Assembly: GCA_902570425.1 (NCBI GenBank) | Contig: CACFYB010000001.1 | Span: forward strand, 1 to 64,000 | Source of the DNA: an uncultured Pelagibacteraceae bacterium | GTDB lineage: Bacteria > Pseudomonadota > Alphaproteobacteria > Pelagibacterales > Pelagibacteraceae | Reading direction: 5' to 3' | DNA length: 64,000 nt | Shown here: in pieces, positions 17,844 to 27,290 of the stretch | Layout: every line of letters starts with the position of its first letter | How positions within the stretch are numbered: the stretch's first letter is position 1 | The notes under the pieces: generated by a model | Told to the model about the DNA's origin: nothing | The model's database searches: none | What the model saw: the letters and a program-made list of their open reading frames with translations, nothing else | Translations under genes and position numbers: made by a program

Positions 17844-18637
17844 TAGGCAGCACTCCCAATTTTACCTTCCTGAATTATAAATTCATCAGTAAAATTATAA
17901 TATGATTTACTTCCAGGACAATTCTTATCATAAATCAATACTGGGACTCCATGCGAAGGTGCCTCTGATAGCCTAACATTTCTTGGAATGACTGTTTGAT
18001 AAACTTTATCCTTAAAATAATTTCTTGCCTCTTGTTCTACTTGAGAAGATAACTTATTTCTTCGATCATACATTGTTAAAAGTATTCCCTGAATTTCTAA
18101 ATCTGGGTTCAAATTATCTTTTATTCGTTCAATGGTTTTCATTAACTGAGTTAATCCTTCTAACGCAAAAAATTCAGTTTGTAATGGCACTAATAATGAG
18201 TTCGAAGAAACCAGTGCCATCACAGTTAATAAACTTAAGGAGGGCGGACAATCTATAAGGATATAATCATATAATGCTCCAGAATCCTTTAAATAAGAGG
18301 TTAATTTAGCCTTCAAAATAAAAGCTCTATCACTATCTCCAGCAGTTTCTACCTCCAGCCCTGATAAATCAACATTTGAAGTAATTAAATCTAAATTTTC
18401 AAACTTTGTTTTCTTAATCACATTTGAAACGGACATTGTTCCATTTAAAATTCCATAAATTGTTTGATCTGACTTTTCAGTATTTGATAAACCCAATCCT
18501 GTAGTAGCATTTCCTTGAGGATCCAAATCAATTACTAAAATTTTTTTGCTCTGTTGAGACAAAGCTGAAGCTAAATTAATTATTGTTGTTGTTTTACCAA
18601 CCCCCCCTTTTTGATTTATCACTGAAATAATCTTCAT
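17843..18637 (-). CDS. parA: ParA, chromosome-partitioning ATPase
   Basis: Deviant Walker-type ATPase that positions ParB-parS complexes. 264 residues. KIISVINQKGGVGKTTTIIN contains the signature lysines of the deviant Walker A loop (KGGVGKTT, 10-17), ILVIDLDPQGNATTGLG is the switch I region, and YILIDCPPSLSLLT is Walker B. The C-terminal PRNVRLSEAPSHGVPV is the canonical Soj/ParA ending. The start lies inside the rsmG stop region (4-base overlap, 18634-18637), and parB follows by TAATG, so rsmG-parA-parB form one unit. Confidence 0.97.
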   Translation of the reverse strand: MKIISVINQKGGVGKTTTIINLASALSQQSKKILVIDLDPQGNATTGLGLSNTEKSDQTIYGILNGTMSVSNVIKKTKFENLDLITSNVDLSGLEVETAGDSDRAFILKAKLTSYLKDSGALYDYILIDCPPSLSLLTVMALVSSNSLLVPLQTEFFALEGLTQLMKTIERIKDNLNPDLEIQGILLTMYDRRNKLSSQVEQEARNYFKDKVYQTVIPRNVRLSEAPSHGVPVLIYDKNCPGSKSYYNFTDEFIIQEGKIGSAA

Positions 18638-19281
18638 ATTTTTTTTTTTCGAATTTTCTTTATATTAAGTATAAATGAGTCATCACTTGTTATACTCTTT
18701 TTTTGATCATATTCTAAATCCCATTCCTTCAGAGTGTTTTTAAGAATTCTTTTTCCACTGACGCCCATAAATAAAACTATATTTTTATACTTTTTAAAAT
18801 TTTCATTAACCAAATTTAAAATTACTGGCATGGGTTTAAAAGCTCTAGACATAATTGTTCCGGTTTCTATATTTTTAACCTCAAAAATATCTTTTTGAAT
18901 TATCTCTGTGTTCAAATTTAATTTTTTTGAAACTTCTTTTAAGAAAACGCACTTATGATAACTTTTTTCATAAAGATTAACTTTCATACTTTTTTTTATC
19001 CGTTTCATAACGATAGCTATAATTAATCCAGGCATACCACCTCCTGTTCCTAAATCTGTGGTTGTATTACCATTTAAATCAATAAAATCAATAATTTGCG
19101 CAGAATCTATTAAATGTCTGTTTCTTATAACCTCTTTTTTGCTTGTTTTTTTGCTTATAATATTAATTTCCTGATTTTTTTCCAAAATCATAGAAATTAA
19201 CCCTTCAAGCTCATTACAAGTTTCACGTGAAACATTTAAATCAGAAATTTTTGAGTAAGAATTTAAAATTACATTATCCAT
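18634..19281 (-). CDS. rsmG: RsmG, 16S rRNA (guanine-N7) methyltransferase
   Basis: SAM-dependent methylation of G527 of 16S rRNA. 215 residues. NVSRET (16-21) is the well-known RsmG segment whose codons contain a parS site here. NIISKKTSKKEVIRNRHLID is the substrate region, TTDLGTGGGMPGLIIAIV the SAM-binding loop, and IMSRAFKPM the conserved SRAF motif. The TAATG junction with upstream mnmG supports the start. Some sequence is diverged and lysine-rich. Confidence 0.95.
   Translation of the reverse strand: MDNVILNSYSKISDLNVSRETCNELEGLISMILEKNQEINIISKKTSKKEVIRNRHLIDSAQIIDFIDLNGNTTTDLGTGGGMPGLIIAIVMKRIKKSMKVNLYEKSYHKCVFLKEVSKKLNLNTEIIQKDIFEVKNIETGTIMSRAFKPMPVILNLVNENFKKYKNIVLFMGVSGKRILKNTLKEWDLEYDQKKSITSDDSFILNIKKIRKKKI
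19219..19234 (-). promoter_or_regulatory. parS centromere-like site inside rsmG
   Basis: On the minus strand the 16-mer TGTTTCACGTGAAACT matches the bacterial parS consensus TGTTTCACGTGAAACA at 15 of 16 positions; the inner 14 bases form a perfect palindrome. It spans the codons for the RsmG residues NVSRET, where parS also sits in several other bacteria. It is the only such site I found in the window and lies about 8 kb from the candidate origin. Confidence 0.9.
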
Positions 19282-21152
19282 TAAGCTATATGCTTAATAG
19301 ACTTTCTTTTGACGTGTGACAACAAAATATATACTGCTGCTGGAGTAATTCCATCTATTCTTAGTGCCTGGCCCATAGTTTTAGGCCTTATTTCCTTAAA
19401 TTTAGCTTTAACCTCGTTTGAAAGACCTGAAAATTGATCGTAATCAATGTTATCTGGTATTGTTAAATTCTCATCTCTTTTAAAAGCAAGAATATCAGCC
19501 TTTTGTTTTTTCAAATAACCCCTGTAATGAGAGTTAATTTCGATCTGCTCATCAATTTCGCTTCCATAATATCGAATTTCAGGCCAAATTCTTCTAATTT
19601 TTTTCATATTTACACTTTTTTGGGTTAAAAGTTCTTCAGCAAATCTAAAAACACCATCTTTTGCAATTTTTATGCCAAATTTAGCAGCTTTAGATGGAGA
19701 AATGTTATAATTTGTCATTTGCATCGAAATTTCACTCAATTTAGCAAATTTATCCTCAAAAAACTCTTTTCTTAGCTCTGAGATTAATCCAATCTGTATT
19801 CCTTTATGAGTAAGCCTCAAGTCAGCATTATCAGATCTAAGACTTAATCTGTACTCTGCTCTTGAAGTGAACATCCTATATGGTTCTGCAACTCCCTTGG
19901 TCACTAAATCATCAATCATCACTCCAATATACGCATCTGATCGATCTAAAATAAAAGGCTCCATATTTTTTATAGAGAGGGCAGCATTAATCCCAGCTAT
20001 AAGACCTTGAGCTGCTGCCTCTTCATAACCTGTAGTTCCATTAATTTGACCTGCAAGGTACAAGTTTTTTATTTTTTTTGTCTCCAGTGTTAAAAAAAGC
20101 TCTCTAGGATCAATATAATCGTATTCTATCGCATATCCTGGTCTAATTACTTTAACATTTTCTAAACCATTGATATTGTTGAGTATTTCATTTTGTACAA
20201 CTTCAGGTAGAGATGTTGATATACCATTTGGATAAATTGTATAATCATTAAGGCCTTCAGGCTCTAAAAATATTTGATGCCTGGTCTTATCTGCAAATTT
20301 TACTATTTTATCCTCTATTGAGGGACAATATCTAGGACCAACACCCTGGATACTTCCAGAGTACATTGCACTTTTAGATAAATTCTTTTCAATAATCTTA
20401 TGAACCTTTTCGTTCGTATAAGTCATCGAGCATGACACTTGCTTGTTTAAATTTTTTTTTGTTAAAAAAGAAAAAAAATAGGGATCATCATCAGCGAATT
20501 GTTTTTCTAAATCTTCAAAATTAATAGTCCTAGAATCTAACCTGGGAGGTGTTCCTGTTTTTAATCGACCAATTTTAAATTTATATTTCTCTAACTGTTC
20601 ACTTAAACCTGTGCTTGGTTTTTCATTAAATCGACCCGCAGGTGTTCTCTCATCTCCAATATGTATCAAACCATTTAAAAATGTGCCAGTTGTTAAGATT
20701 AACTTGTTACAACTTACATAGTTTTCTTTTTGTGTTATAAATCCACTTATTACATTATTTGTAAAAATAAATTTAACTACAGGATCAGAAAAAATGCTTA
20801 AATTACAATAGTTTACAAGTTTTTCTTGCATATATTTACGATATAATGATCTATCAGATTGAGTTCTAGGTCCTCTTACTGCTGGTCCTCTACTTCTGTT
20901 TAGTAATCTAAATTGTATTCCGGACTTATCAGCTACTTCGCCCATAACTCCGTCTAAAGCATCAATTTCTCTCACCAAATGACCTTTACCTAAGCCACCG
21001 ATAGCAGGATTACATGACATTTCCCCTATGGTGTTTTTATTATGAGTAAATAAAGCAGTGTTAATTCCAAGTCGTGAAGAGGCGGCTGCTGCCTCGCAAC
21101 CTGCATGTCCTCCACCAATTACTACTACATCAAATGATAAATCTTTTTTCAT
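19281..21152 (-). CDS. mnmG: MnmG (GidA), tRNA U34 carboxymethylaminomethyl synthesis subunit
   Basis: FAD-dependent partner of MnmE in modifying the wobble uridine of several tRNAs. 623 residues, full length. [21 protein letters not shown] near the N-terminus is the FAD-binding loop. [21 protein letters not shown] and [19 protein letters not shown] are family blocks, and [20 protein letters not shown] is another. The C-terminal region has [20 protein letters not shown] and ILLSHVKRK. Less A/T-biased than accessory neighbours. The 116-base gap to mnmE holds no evident gene. Confidence 0.98.
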   Translation of the reverse strand: MKKDLSFDVVVIGGGHAGCEAAAASSRLGINTALFTHNKNTIGEMSCNPAIGGLGKGHLVREIDALDGVMGEVADKSGIQFRLLNRSRGPAVRGPRTQSDRSLYRKYMQEKLVNYCNLSIFSDPVVKFIFTNNVISGFITQKENYVSCNKLILTTGTFLNGLIHIGDERTPAGRFNEKPSTGLSEQLEKYKFKIGRLKTGTPPRLDSRTINFEDLEKQFADDDPYFFSFLTKKNLNKQVSCSMTYTNEKVHKIIEKNLSKSAMYSGSIQGVGPRYCPSIEDKIVKFADKTRHQIFLEPEGLNDYTIYPNGISTSLPEVVQNEILNNINGLENVKVIRPGYAIEYDYIDPRELFLTLETKKIKNLYLAGQINGTTGYEEAAAQGLIAGINAALSIKNMEPFILDRSDAYIGVMIDDLVTKGVAEPYRMFTSRAEYRLSLRSDNADLRLTHKGIQIGLISELRKEFFEDKFAKLSEISMQMTNYNISPSKAAKFGIKIAKDGVFRFAEELLTQKSVNMKKIRRIWPEIRYYGSEIDEQIEINSHYRGYLKKQKADILAFKRDENLTIPDNIDYDQFSGLSNEVKAKFKEIRPKTMGQALRIDGITPAAVYILLSHVKRKSIKHIA

Positions 21153-21268
21153 ACTGTAAATTTATATTTGATTTAAATATTTACAAGATTTGAGTTTTTT
21201 TTCTTAAATAAGCTATATTTATCAACGAAAATTGTAAAAAACGACCTAAAAACCAAGAAAAATCGTTA

Positions 21269-22600
21269 TTATTTTCCAATACAAAAATCATTGAAAATAC
21301 TACCTAATATCTCCTCTACATCAACTTTTCCAACAATCATGCCCAATTGTCTAATTGCTAACCTCAAATCTTCAGCTGCTTTATCAAAATCTTTTTTGTC
21401 ATTTTTATCTAGAAAATTTTTCAAATGATCTGCACACTGCTCTAAATGTTGTCTGTGTCTTTCACGAGTAATTAAAATGTCGTCTTCGGTAATAAATTTA
21501 TTTTCTAAACCTTTTTTAATTTTTGAAATTAATAAATCAACATTAAGATTATCTTTTAGTGAAATCAAAACGTGGTTAAGTTTAAGAATTTGTGGATCTA
21601 ATTTTTCTTTTAAAAGATCTGATTTGTTAACAACTAAAATAGCATCATTTTTAAGTAAATCATTCAAAAAACCGCTTAAATCAGGGTTTTTAGCATCGAC
21701 TACTACTAACTTTAAGTCCGCATTTTCAGCTTTTTTAAGTGATAACTTTATTCCTTTCTTTTCTATTTCATCCTTTGAGTCTCGAATTCCAGCTGTATCT
21801 GACATGATTACAGGGTATCCATCTATATTTAAATGTGCTTCAACAACATCTCTTGTGGTGCCAGCAATTTCAGAAACTATAGCAACTTCTCTTTTAGATA
21901 AATAATTTAGTAGACTTGATTTACCGGCATTAGTTGGTCCTACGATTGCGATTTTAAAACCTTCACGGATAATCTCTCCAATTTTTCTATCATTCAAAAT
22001 TTTATTAATTTCGTTTAATGTTTCTGAAGAATCTTGTTTAATTTTTTTTAAATTTTCTTCTGGTATATCTTCCTCAGGAAAATCGATTTTTGCTTCAACA
22101 AATGATATAATTTTCAATAATTTTTCTCTTAACTCACCAAATTTGTCTGAAGATTTTCCATTCATGATTTTAATCGCTTGTAATCTTTGAATTTCAGTTT
22201 CAGATGAGATAAGATCAGCTATACTTTCTGCTTTTAACAAATTTATTTTTCCATTTTGAAAAGCAAGTTTTGTGAATTCTCCTGGCTCTGCCAATCTACA
22301 ATTTTTCACTTTTGAAATCTCGTTTTGAAGTGACAAAACTACAGCTTTGCTTCCATGCACATGAATTTCAGCCATATCCTCTCCTGTGTAGCTCTGAGGA
22401 CCAGGAAACCATATAATTATCCCTTCATCTATAAGCTCAGAAGTGTTGATATTGTTTAATTTTCGAAGGGTAGCCATTCTAGGCTTTGGAATTTCCTTAT
22501 TTGTTAGCAATTTAATGACTTTTGAAGACTCGGGCCCTGAAATTCTAATAATTGCTACACCTGAAACACCTGGGCCAGAGGATAGAGCATATATAGTCAT
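21269..22600 (-). CDS. mnmE: MnmE (TrmE), tRNA modification GTPase
   Basis: 443 residues. The N-terminal tetrahydrofolate-binding domain opens MTIYALSSGPGVSGVAIIRI and has SYTGEDMAEIHVHGS. The G domain within the helical region has IVGPTNAGKSSLLNYL (P-loop), EIAGTTRDVVE (switch), DTAGIRD (G3) and NKSD (G4). The last residues, FCIGK, are the conserved Cx(G)K tail needed for modification chemistry. It works with MnmG, encoded next downstream. The upstream 48 bases separate it from a divergent sulfotransferase gene that interrupts the usual mnmE-rho adjacency. Confidence 0.98.
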   Translation of the reverse strand: MTIYALSSGPGVSGVAIIRISGPESSKVIKLLTNKEIPKPRMATLRKLNNINTSELIDEGIIIWFPGPQSYTGEDMAEIHVHGSKAVVLSLQNEISKVKNCRLAEPGEFTKLAFQNGKINLLKAESIADLISSETEIQRLQAIKIMNGKSSDKFGELREKLLKIISFVEAKIDFPEEDIPEENLKKIKQDSSETLNEINKILNDRKIGEIIREGFKIAIVGPTNAGKSSLLNYLSKREVAIVSEIAGTTRDVVEAHLNIDGYPVIMSDTAGIRDSKDEIEKKGIKLSLKKAENADLKLVVVDAKNPDLSGFLNDLLKNDAILVVNKSDLLKEKLDPQILKLNHVLISLKDNLNVDLLISKIKKGLENKFITEDDILITRERHRQHLEQCADHLKNFLDKNDKKDFDKAAEDLRLAIRQLGMIVGKVDVEEILGSIFNDFCIGK

Positions 22601-22648
22601 TGATTTATTATATCCTGAATTTTTATATTGGATATAATTAAAATTATC

Positions 22649-23488
22649 ATGATTATATGGTTGGCATCATATCCTAAAAGTGGAAATACATGGCTAAGGT
22701 CAATCATAGCCTCTTTATTGTATACAAATGATGGTGTTTTCAATTTTAATTTAATAAAAAGAATAAGACAATTTCCTAGTAGAAAAACTTTTAAAGATTT
22801 TACCGAAAATTTTAATGATATTAACCAGATAAGTAAATTTTGGATAATTGCACAAGAAAAAATAAATCTCTCAAATGAAATAAAGTTTTTCAAAACTCAT
22901 AATTTAAATTGTAAAATAAAAAATTATTCTTTTACCGATAAATATAACACATTAGGTACCATTTATATAGTAAGAGATCCACGAAATGTGATTAGTTCAA
23001 TATCAAATTTTTACCAAAAAAATTTTGAGGAATCAAAAAATTTTTTAATTTCAAAACAAATTTTATCAGCACATTCTAAAGACTCCAAAGACAATGATAT
23101 TGCTACATTGATAGGATCATGGTCAGACCACTATAATTTTTGGACAAAGAAAAATGATAATTTATTATTAATTAAATATGAAAATTTGATATTTGATACC
23201 GAGAAGGAAATAAGCAGAATTATTATTTATCTTAAACAATTTATGGAAATAGAAACAAATCCAAAAAAAATTCAGAATATTATAAGTACAACATCTTTTA
23301 ATAATTTACAGAAAATGGAAAATGAGGGACAATTCGAGGAAAATATGCTTGGAAAAAATAATGAAAAAATTAAGTTTTTTAACAGAGGACCAGCTAATGA
23401 TTGGAAAAAAGAATTAGATAAAAAAACTCAACAAGATATTGAAAAAATATTTAACAAGGAAATGACTGAGCTGGGTTATTTAAGATAA
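22649..23488 (+). CDS. Sulfotransferase-domain protein
   Basis: About 279 residues from ATG 22649; an in-frame ATG at 22628 would add seven residues before the conserved N-terminus. IIWLASYPKSGNTWLRS is the PAPS 5'-phosphosulfate loop (YPKSGNTW). IYIVRDPRNVISSISNFYQ is the 3'-phosphate-binding RDPRxxxxS segment. LLLIKYENLIFDTEKEI and FFNRGPANDWKKEL complete the family pattern. This layout is that of cytosolic single-domain sulfotransferases; the acceptor is unknown. It is the only plus-strand gene in a minus-strand run from 17001 to 27290, wedged between mnmE and rho, which points to insertion. Confidence 0.88.
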   Translation: MIIWLASYPKSGNTWLRSIIASLLYTNDGVFNFNLIKRIRQFPSRKTFKDFTENFNDINQISKFWIIAQEKINLSNEIKFFKTHNLNCKIKNYSFTDKYNTLGTIYIVRDPRNVISSISNFYQKNFEESKNFLISKQILSAHSKDSKDNDIATLIGSWSDHYNFWTKKNDNLLLIKYENLIFDTEKEISRIIIYLKQFMEIETNPKKIQNIISTTSFNNLQKMENEGQFEENMLGKNNEKIKFFNRGPANDWKKELDKKTQQDIEKIFNKEMTELGYLR

Positions 23489-23497
23489 TCTACGATT

Positions 23498-24766
23498 TTA
23501 GGTAGGTTTATTCATTGAGTTAAAAAATTCAGAATTATTTTTTGTGTCTTTTAATTTTGAACTTATAAATTCTATTGCATCCATCGTACCCATTGGGGCT
23601 ATAATTCGTCTTAAAACATTCATTTTTTGTAGATCATTTTTATCAAATAATAATTCCTCTCTTCTTGTGCCTGATTTTGTAATATCTATCGCCGGATAGA
23701 TTCTTTTATCTGCAATTTTTCTATCTAAAACTGTCTCACTGTTACCCGTGCCTTTAAATTCCTCAAAAATAACTTCATCCATTCTACTTCCGGTGTCTAT
23801 AAGTGCAGTAGAGATAATTGTTAAAGATCCACCCTCTTCAATATTTCTTGCTGCTCCAAAAAATCTTTTTGGTCTTTGAAGAGCATTTGCATCGACACCT
23901 CCCGTCAAAACTTTACCAGAACTCGGAATGACTGCATTATAGGCTCTTCCCAGTCTTGTTATTGAGTCTAATAAAATTACTACATCTTTTTTGTGTTCAG
24001 TTAACCTTTTAGCTTTTTCAATAACCATTTCTGCAACTGCGACATGTCTTTGAGCAGGTTCATCAAAAGTCGAACTTATCACTTCCCCTTTAACAGTCCT
24101 TTGCATGTCCGTAACTTCCTCAGGTCTCTCGTCAATTAGTAAGACAATCAAATAACATTCTGGATAATTTTTTGCGATAGAGTTTGCTATGCTCTGTAAG
24201 ATCATTGTTTTACCAGCTTTAGGTGGAGAAATAATTATAGATCTCTGTCCTTTGCCAATAGGGCTAACTAAATCAATTAGTCTTGGAGTTAAGTCTTGTT
24301 TTTTATCAGGTTTAGAAGCTTCAATTTCCATTACAAGCTGTTTATTGGGATAAAGTGGAGTTAAATTATCAAAAGCAATTTTGTGTCTTGATTTATCTGG
24401 TTCTTCGAAATTTATTTTACTAACTTGTAACAAGGCAAAATATCTCTCGCCCTCTTTTGGTGCTCTCACAGGGCCTTCCACAGTATCGCCAGTTCTTAAT
24501 CCAAATTTTCTAATTTGACTTGGACTAACATAAATATCATCAGGTCCTGGAAGATAATTTGACTCCATGGCTCTTAAAAAACCAAAACCATCCTGTAAAA
24601 GTTGTAAAACTCCTGCTCCTGTTATTTCCTCTTTTTCAGCAACTTTCTTTAAAATTGCGAATAGAATTTCTTGTTTCCTAAGGGTGCTGGCATTTTCGAT
24701 GCCAAGTTCTTCTGCCTGTGTTATAAGCTGTTCAGATGATTTAAGTTTTAATTCTTGTATATTCAT
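23498..24766 (-). CDS. rho: Transcription termination factor Rho
   Basis: Hexameric RNA helicase that ends transcription. 422 residues. The N-terminal Rho domain starts [15 protein letters not shown], and the RNA-binding fold contains [17 protein letters not shown] and [16 protein letters not shown]. The ATPase has [14 protein letters not shown] (Walker A), [18 protein letters not shown] (Walker B), [10 protein letters not shown] and [20 protein letters not shown] (R loop). Its role should be important here, because few intrinsic terminators are visible and many gene pairs converge with overlapping stops. Confidence 0.98.
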   Translation of the reverse strand: MNIQELKLKSSEQLITQAEELGIENASTLRKQEILFAILKKVAEKEEITGAGVLQLLQDGFGFLRAMESNYLPGPDDIYVSPSQIRKFGLRTGDTVEGPVRAPKEGERYFALLQVSKINFEEPDKSRHKIAFDNLTPLYPNKQLVMEIEASKPDKKQDLTPRLIDLVSPIGKGQRSIIISPPKAGKTMILQSIANSIAKNYPECYLIVLLIDERPEEVTDMQRTVKGEVISSTFDEPAQRHVAVAEMVIEKAKRLTEHKKDVVILLDSITRLGRAYNAVIPSSGKVLTGGVDANALQRPKRFFGAARNIEEGGSLTIISTALIDTGSRMDEVIFEEFKGTGNSETVLDRKIADKRIYPAIDITKSGTRREELLFDKNDLQKMNVLRRIIAPMGTMDAIEFISSKLKDTKNNSEFFNSMNKPT

Positions 24767-24830
24767 GATTAGAAATTATTAAGGACTTAATAATAAATAC
24801 AATATATATATAATTTAATAATATTCAACC

Positions 24831-25262
24831 CTAGATTGGCTTAAAAATAACGACGAAAATAATAAAAATTAACAATAAAGTAGGTATTTCATTAATATAA
24901 CGATAAAATTTTGATGATTTTTGATTTTGATCAAACTTAAATTTGTTTAACAAGTGTCCAAGATAAAAATGATAAATGGTTAATATCACAACTAAAATTA
25001 ACTTCAATTGAAGCCATAAATTTGAAAGTTGACCAAAACCTATTTCATGGATTAATAATAAACCAAATAACCAACTTAATGTCATCGCTGGTGTCATTAT
25101 AAAAAAATACAATTTCCACTCCATAGTTTTAAAAACTTTAACTATGATTTCATTGGTATTTTCTGAGTGGTATACAAATATCCTTGGTAAATATAAAAGA
25201 CCTGCCATCCATGAGATAACTGCAATAAGGTGAAGGCTTTTAAAAAGTAAATAAGTATTCAT
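24831..25262 (-). CDS. hemJ: HemJ-type protoporphyrinogen IX oxidase (UPF0093 membrane protein)
   Basis: The frame is open to 25343, but ATG 25262 gives MNTYLLFKSLHLIAVISWMAGLLYLPRIFVY, the canonical HemJ N-terminus, and avoids overlap with hemH. 143 residues, four membrane helices. The histidine in LHLIAVISWMAG is the conserved heme-linked residue. KLILVVILTIYHFYLG and the C-terminal RYINEIPTLLLIFIIFVVI follow. HemJ oxidises protoporphyrinogen in many Gram-negative bacteria lacking HemG/HemY. It sits directly downstream of hemH and hemE on the same strand, 1 base after the hemH stop. Confidence 0.92.
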   Translation of the reverse strand: MNTYLLFKSLHLIAVISWMAGLLYLPRIFVYHSENTNEIIVKVFKTMEWKLYFFIMTPAMTLSWLFGLLLIHEIGFGQLSNLWLQLKLILVVILTIYHFYLGHLLNKFKFDQNQKSSKFYRYINEIPTLLLIFIIFVVIFKPI

Positions 25263-25263
25263 T

Positions 25264-26289
25264 TTATAAGCAAGGGCATTTTGAAAATTGATTAGGACAT
25301 TGTATTTTGGGTGGATATAAATTTTCTGAAAATTTATTTTCATCTTTCTTGATAATCAGAGATGATAAAGAACCAATAAAATCAGTATTAGTGCCCAGTG
25401 CTGGAACTCTCATATAGTCTATACAGCCATTTTTTTTTGCTAATTCCTTATACTCAATATCAAGTTCAACTAATGTTTCTGAGTGTTCAGACACAAATGC
25501 AATTGGAACCAAAACTATTTTTTTTTTTAATTTCGAATTTTCTATTATTATATCCTCTGTAGAGGGCCCTATCCATTTTAAAGGACCAACCCTACTTTGA
25601 TAACTCAAAATCCAATCCAAATTACTTAAATTTAAACTTTCAACTATTTTACTTACAGATTGTTCAACCTGCCATTGATAAGGATCGCCTTTTTTAATAT
25701 TTTTTTCAGGCAAACCATGTGCAGAAAAAACCAATTTATAATTATCTAGATTATTTATTATTTTTTTTATTTCTTGAACATGACTCTTAATGAATAATTC
25801 TTCGGTAGGATAACAGCAAATAGTCGACGTTTTAACCGAATATTTATTTTTTTTACAAATATCATTCCATTCTTTTATTGATGACCCCGATGTTGCTGCG
25901 GAATACTGAGGGTATAAAGGTAATAAAATTACTTCTTCCGGTTTATAAGCTTTAACATCTGAGATAACTTTTGATGCTCTAGGATTCCAACATCTCATGA
26001 CTATGAAACATTTATACTGATTTTTTTTATCTTGATGATTTAACATTTTTTCTAGTAAGTTAGATTGATCATTGGTTAACTTTAAAATCGGTGAGGAACC
26101 GCCTAATTCTTGATAAATTTTTTTTGCTATAGGAGCTCTACGCTTTGATATTAATTTAGCTAATGGATATCTTAAAAATTTTGGTAAATTCAAAATAGCA
26201 GGATCATAAAAAAGATTAAATAAAAAGGGTTCAACATTTTCTAATCTATCAGGTCCTCCAAGGTTAAATAAGATTACAGCTTTTTTCAT
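25264..26289 (-). CDS. hemH: Ferrochelatase
   Basis: Inserts iron into protoporphyrin IX, the last step of heme synthesis. 341 residues. ILFNLGGPDRLENVEPFLFNLF at the start, then YPQYSAATSGS and the active-site FSAHGLPEKNIKKGDPYQ with the catalytic histidine. LDWILSYQSRVGPLKWIGPST and FVSEHSETLVELDIEY (with conserved His and Glu) follow. The C-terminus ends with cysteines in CPNQFSKCPCL, reminiscent of the cysteine-bearing tails in ferrochelatases that hold a 2Fe-2S cluster. The ATGA-type overlap with hemE (26286-26289) supports the start. Confidence 0.97.
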   Translation of the reverse strand: MKKAVILFNLGGPDRLENVEPFLFNLFYDPAILNLPKFLRYPLAKLISKRRAPIAKKIYQELGGSSPILKLTNDQSNLLEKMLNHQDKKNQYKCFIVMRCWNPRASKVISDVKAYKPEEVILLPLYPQYSAATSGSSIKEWNDICKKNKYSVKTSTICCYPTEELFIKSHVQEIKKIINNLDNYKLVFSAHGLPEKNIKKGDPYQWQVEQSVSKIVESLNLSNLDWILSYQSRVGPLKWIGPSTEDIIIENSKLKKKIVLVPIAFVSEHSETLVELDIEYKELAKKNGCIDYMRVPALGTNTDFIGSLSSLIIKKDENKFSENLYPPKIQCPNQFSKCPCL

Positions 26290-27290
26290 TTAAAATCTTT
26301 TACAATATTAATTAAATAATTAACTTTTTCAGGATCTGTTTCCGGTAAAATACCATGACCTAAATTAAATATATAAGGATGATTTTTGAATATATCTAAA
26401 TACTTTATTGTCTCTCTTTTGATTATTTCTTTATCAGACAATAATATTTTAGGATCTAGACCACCTTGTACAGGAATTTTTATATCTCTACAAATTTTAA
26501 TAGGATCAATATTATAATCAATATTAATTGCATCTGGTTTAACTACTTCACAATAGGTCTTATAATTTTTGATATTTCTTGGAAAACAAATAACGGGTAT
26601 ATTTAGATTTTTTACATATTCCACTAAATTTAGAGTGGGTATATATACATAATTTGGCAGATCTTTTTCTTCCAATAAACCTGCCCAACTATCAAAAATC
26701 TGGATAACATTTGCTCCATTATCAATTTGATTTTTTATATGAAGCTTTAAATATTTCTCTAGAATAATCAAAATTCTATTAATTAAAAAATCATCTTTAA
26801 AAAAATTATCTTTTAATTTTAGTTTTGGTGAATGTTTATTAAGCATATAAACTAATAAAGTCCATGGAGCTCCAACAAAACCTATCGTATTTTTATTTTC
26901 TGTAAATTTATTATTACTTACAAGATTTATGGCTTTATAAACTGGATAAATTTTTTTAACAAAATCTATTTCATCTAATTTGGAAATAGTATCTAAATTA
27001 AGATTACCTAACTGAGGTCCAAAATTTTTTTTAAATTTAACTTCTTGATTTAGCCCATAAGGGAGCATCAAAATATCTGAAAAAATTATTGCTGCATCTA
27101 ATTCAAACCTTTTTAATGGTTGCAAAGTAATTTCAGCTGCTAACTTTTCATTTAAACATAATTTTATAAAATCAGGATTTAATTTTCTTATTTCCCTAAA
27201 TTCTGGAAGATATCTGCCAGCTTGCCTCATTATCCATATAGGATTAATTGAAACATCTTTATTTTTTAAAACTTTATAAATTGGTGTCAT
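26286..27290 (-). CDS. hemE: Uroporphyrinogen III decarboxylase
   Basis: Converts uroporphyrinogen III to coproporphyrinogen III. 334 residues. PIWIMRQAGRYLPEFRE is the first URO-D signature, binding substrate carboxylates. IIFSDILMLPYGL carries the catalytic aspartate. GFVGAPWTLLVYML is the second signature, and NLGHGILPETDPEKV ends the active site. It is first of the hemE-hemH-hemJ unit running left from the candidate origin. Its start region borders the 260-base AT-rich gap, which must contain its promoter as well. Confidence 0.97.
   Translation of the reverse strand: MTPIYKVLKNKDVSINPIWIMRQAGRYLPEFREIRKLNPDFIKLCLNEKLAAEITLQPLKRFELDAAIIFSDILMLPYGLNQEVKFKKNFGPQLGNLNLDTISKLDEIDFVKKIYPVYKAINLVSNNKFTENKNTIGFVGAPWTLLVYMLNKHSPKLKLKDNFFKDDFLINRILIILEKYLKLHIKNQIDNGANVIQIFDSWAGLLEEKDLPNYVYIPTLNLVEYVKNLNIPVICFPRNIKNYKTYCEVVKPDAINIDYNIDPIKICRDIKIPVQGGLDPKILLSDKEIIKRETIKYLDIFKNHPYIFNLGHGILPETDPEKVNYLINIVKDFK

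Noticed and set aside
21477-21905. 142-residue frame opposite mnmE
   Set aside because: Antisense to the MnmE G domain; no recognisable motif.
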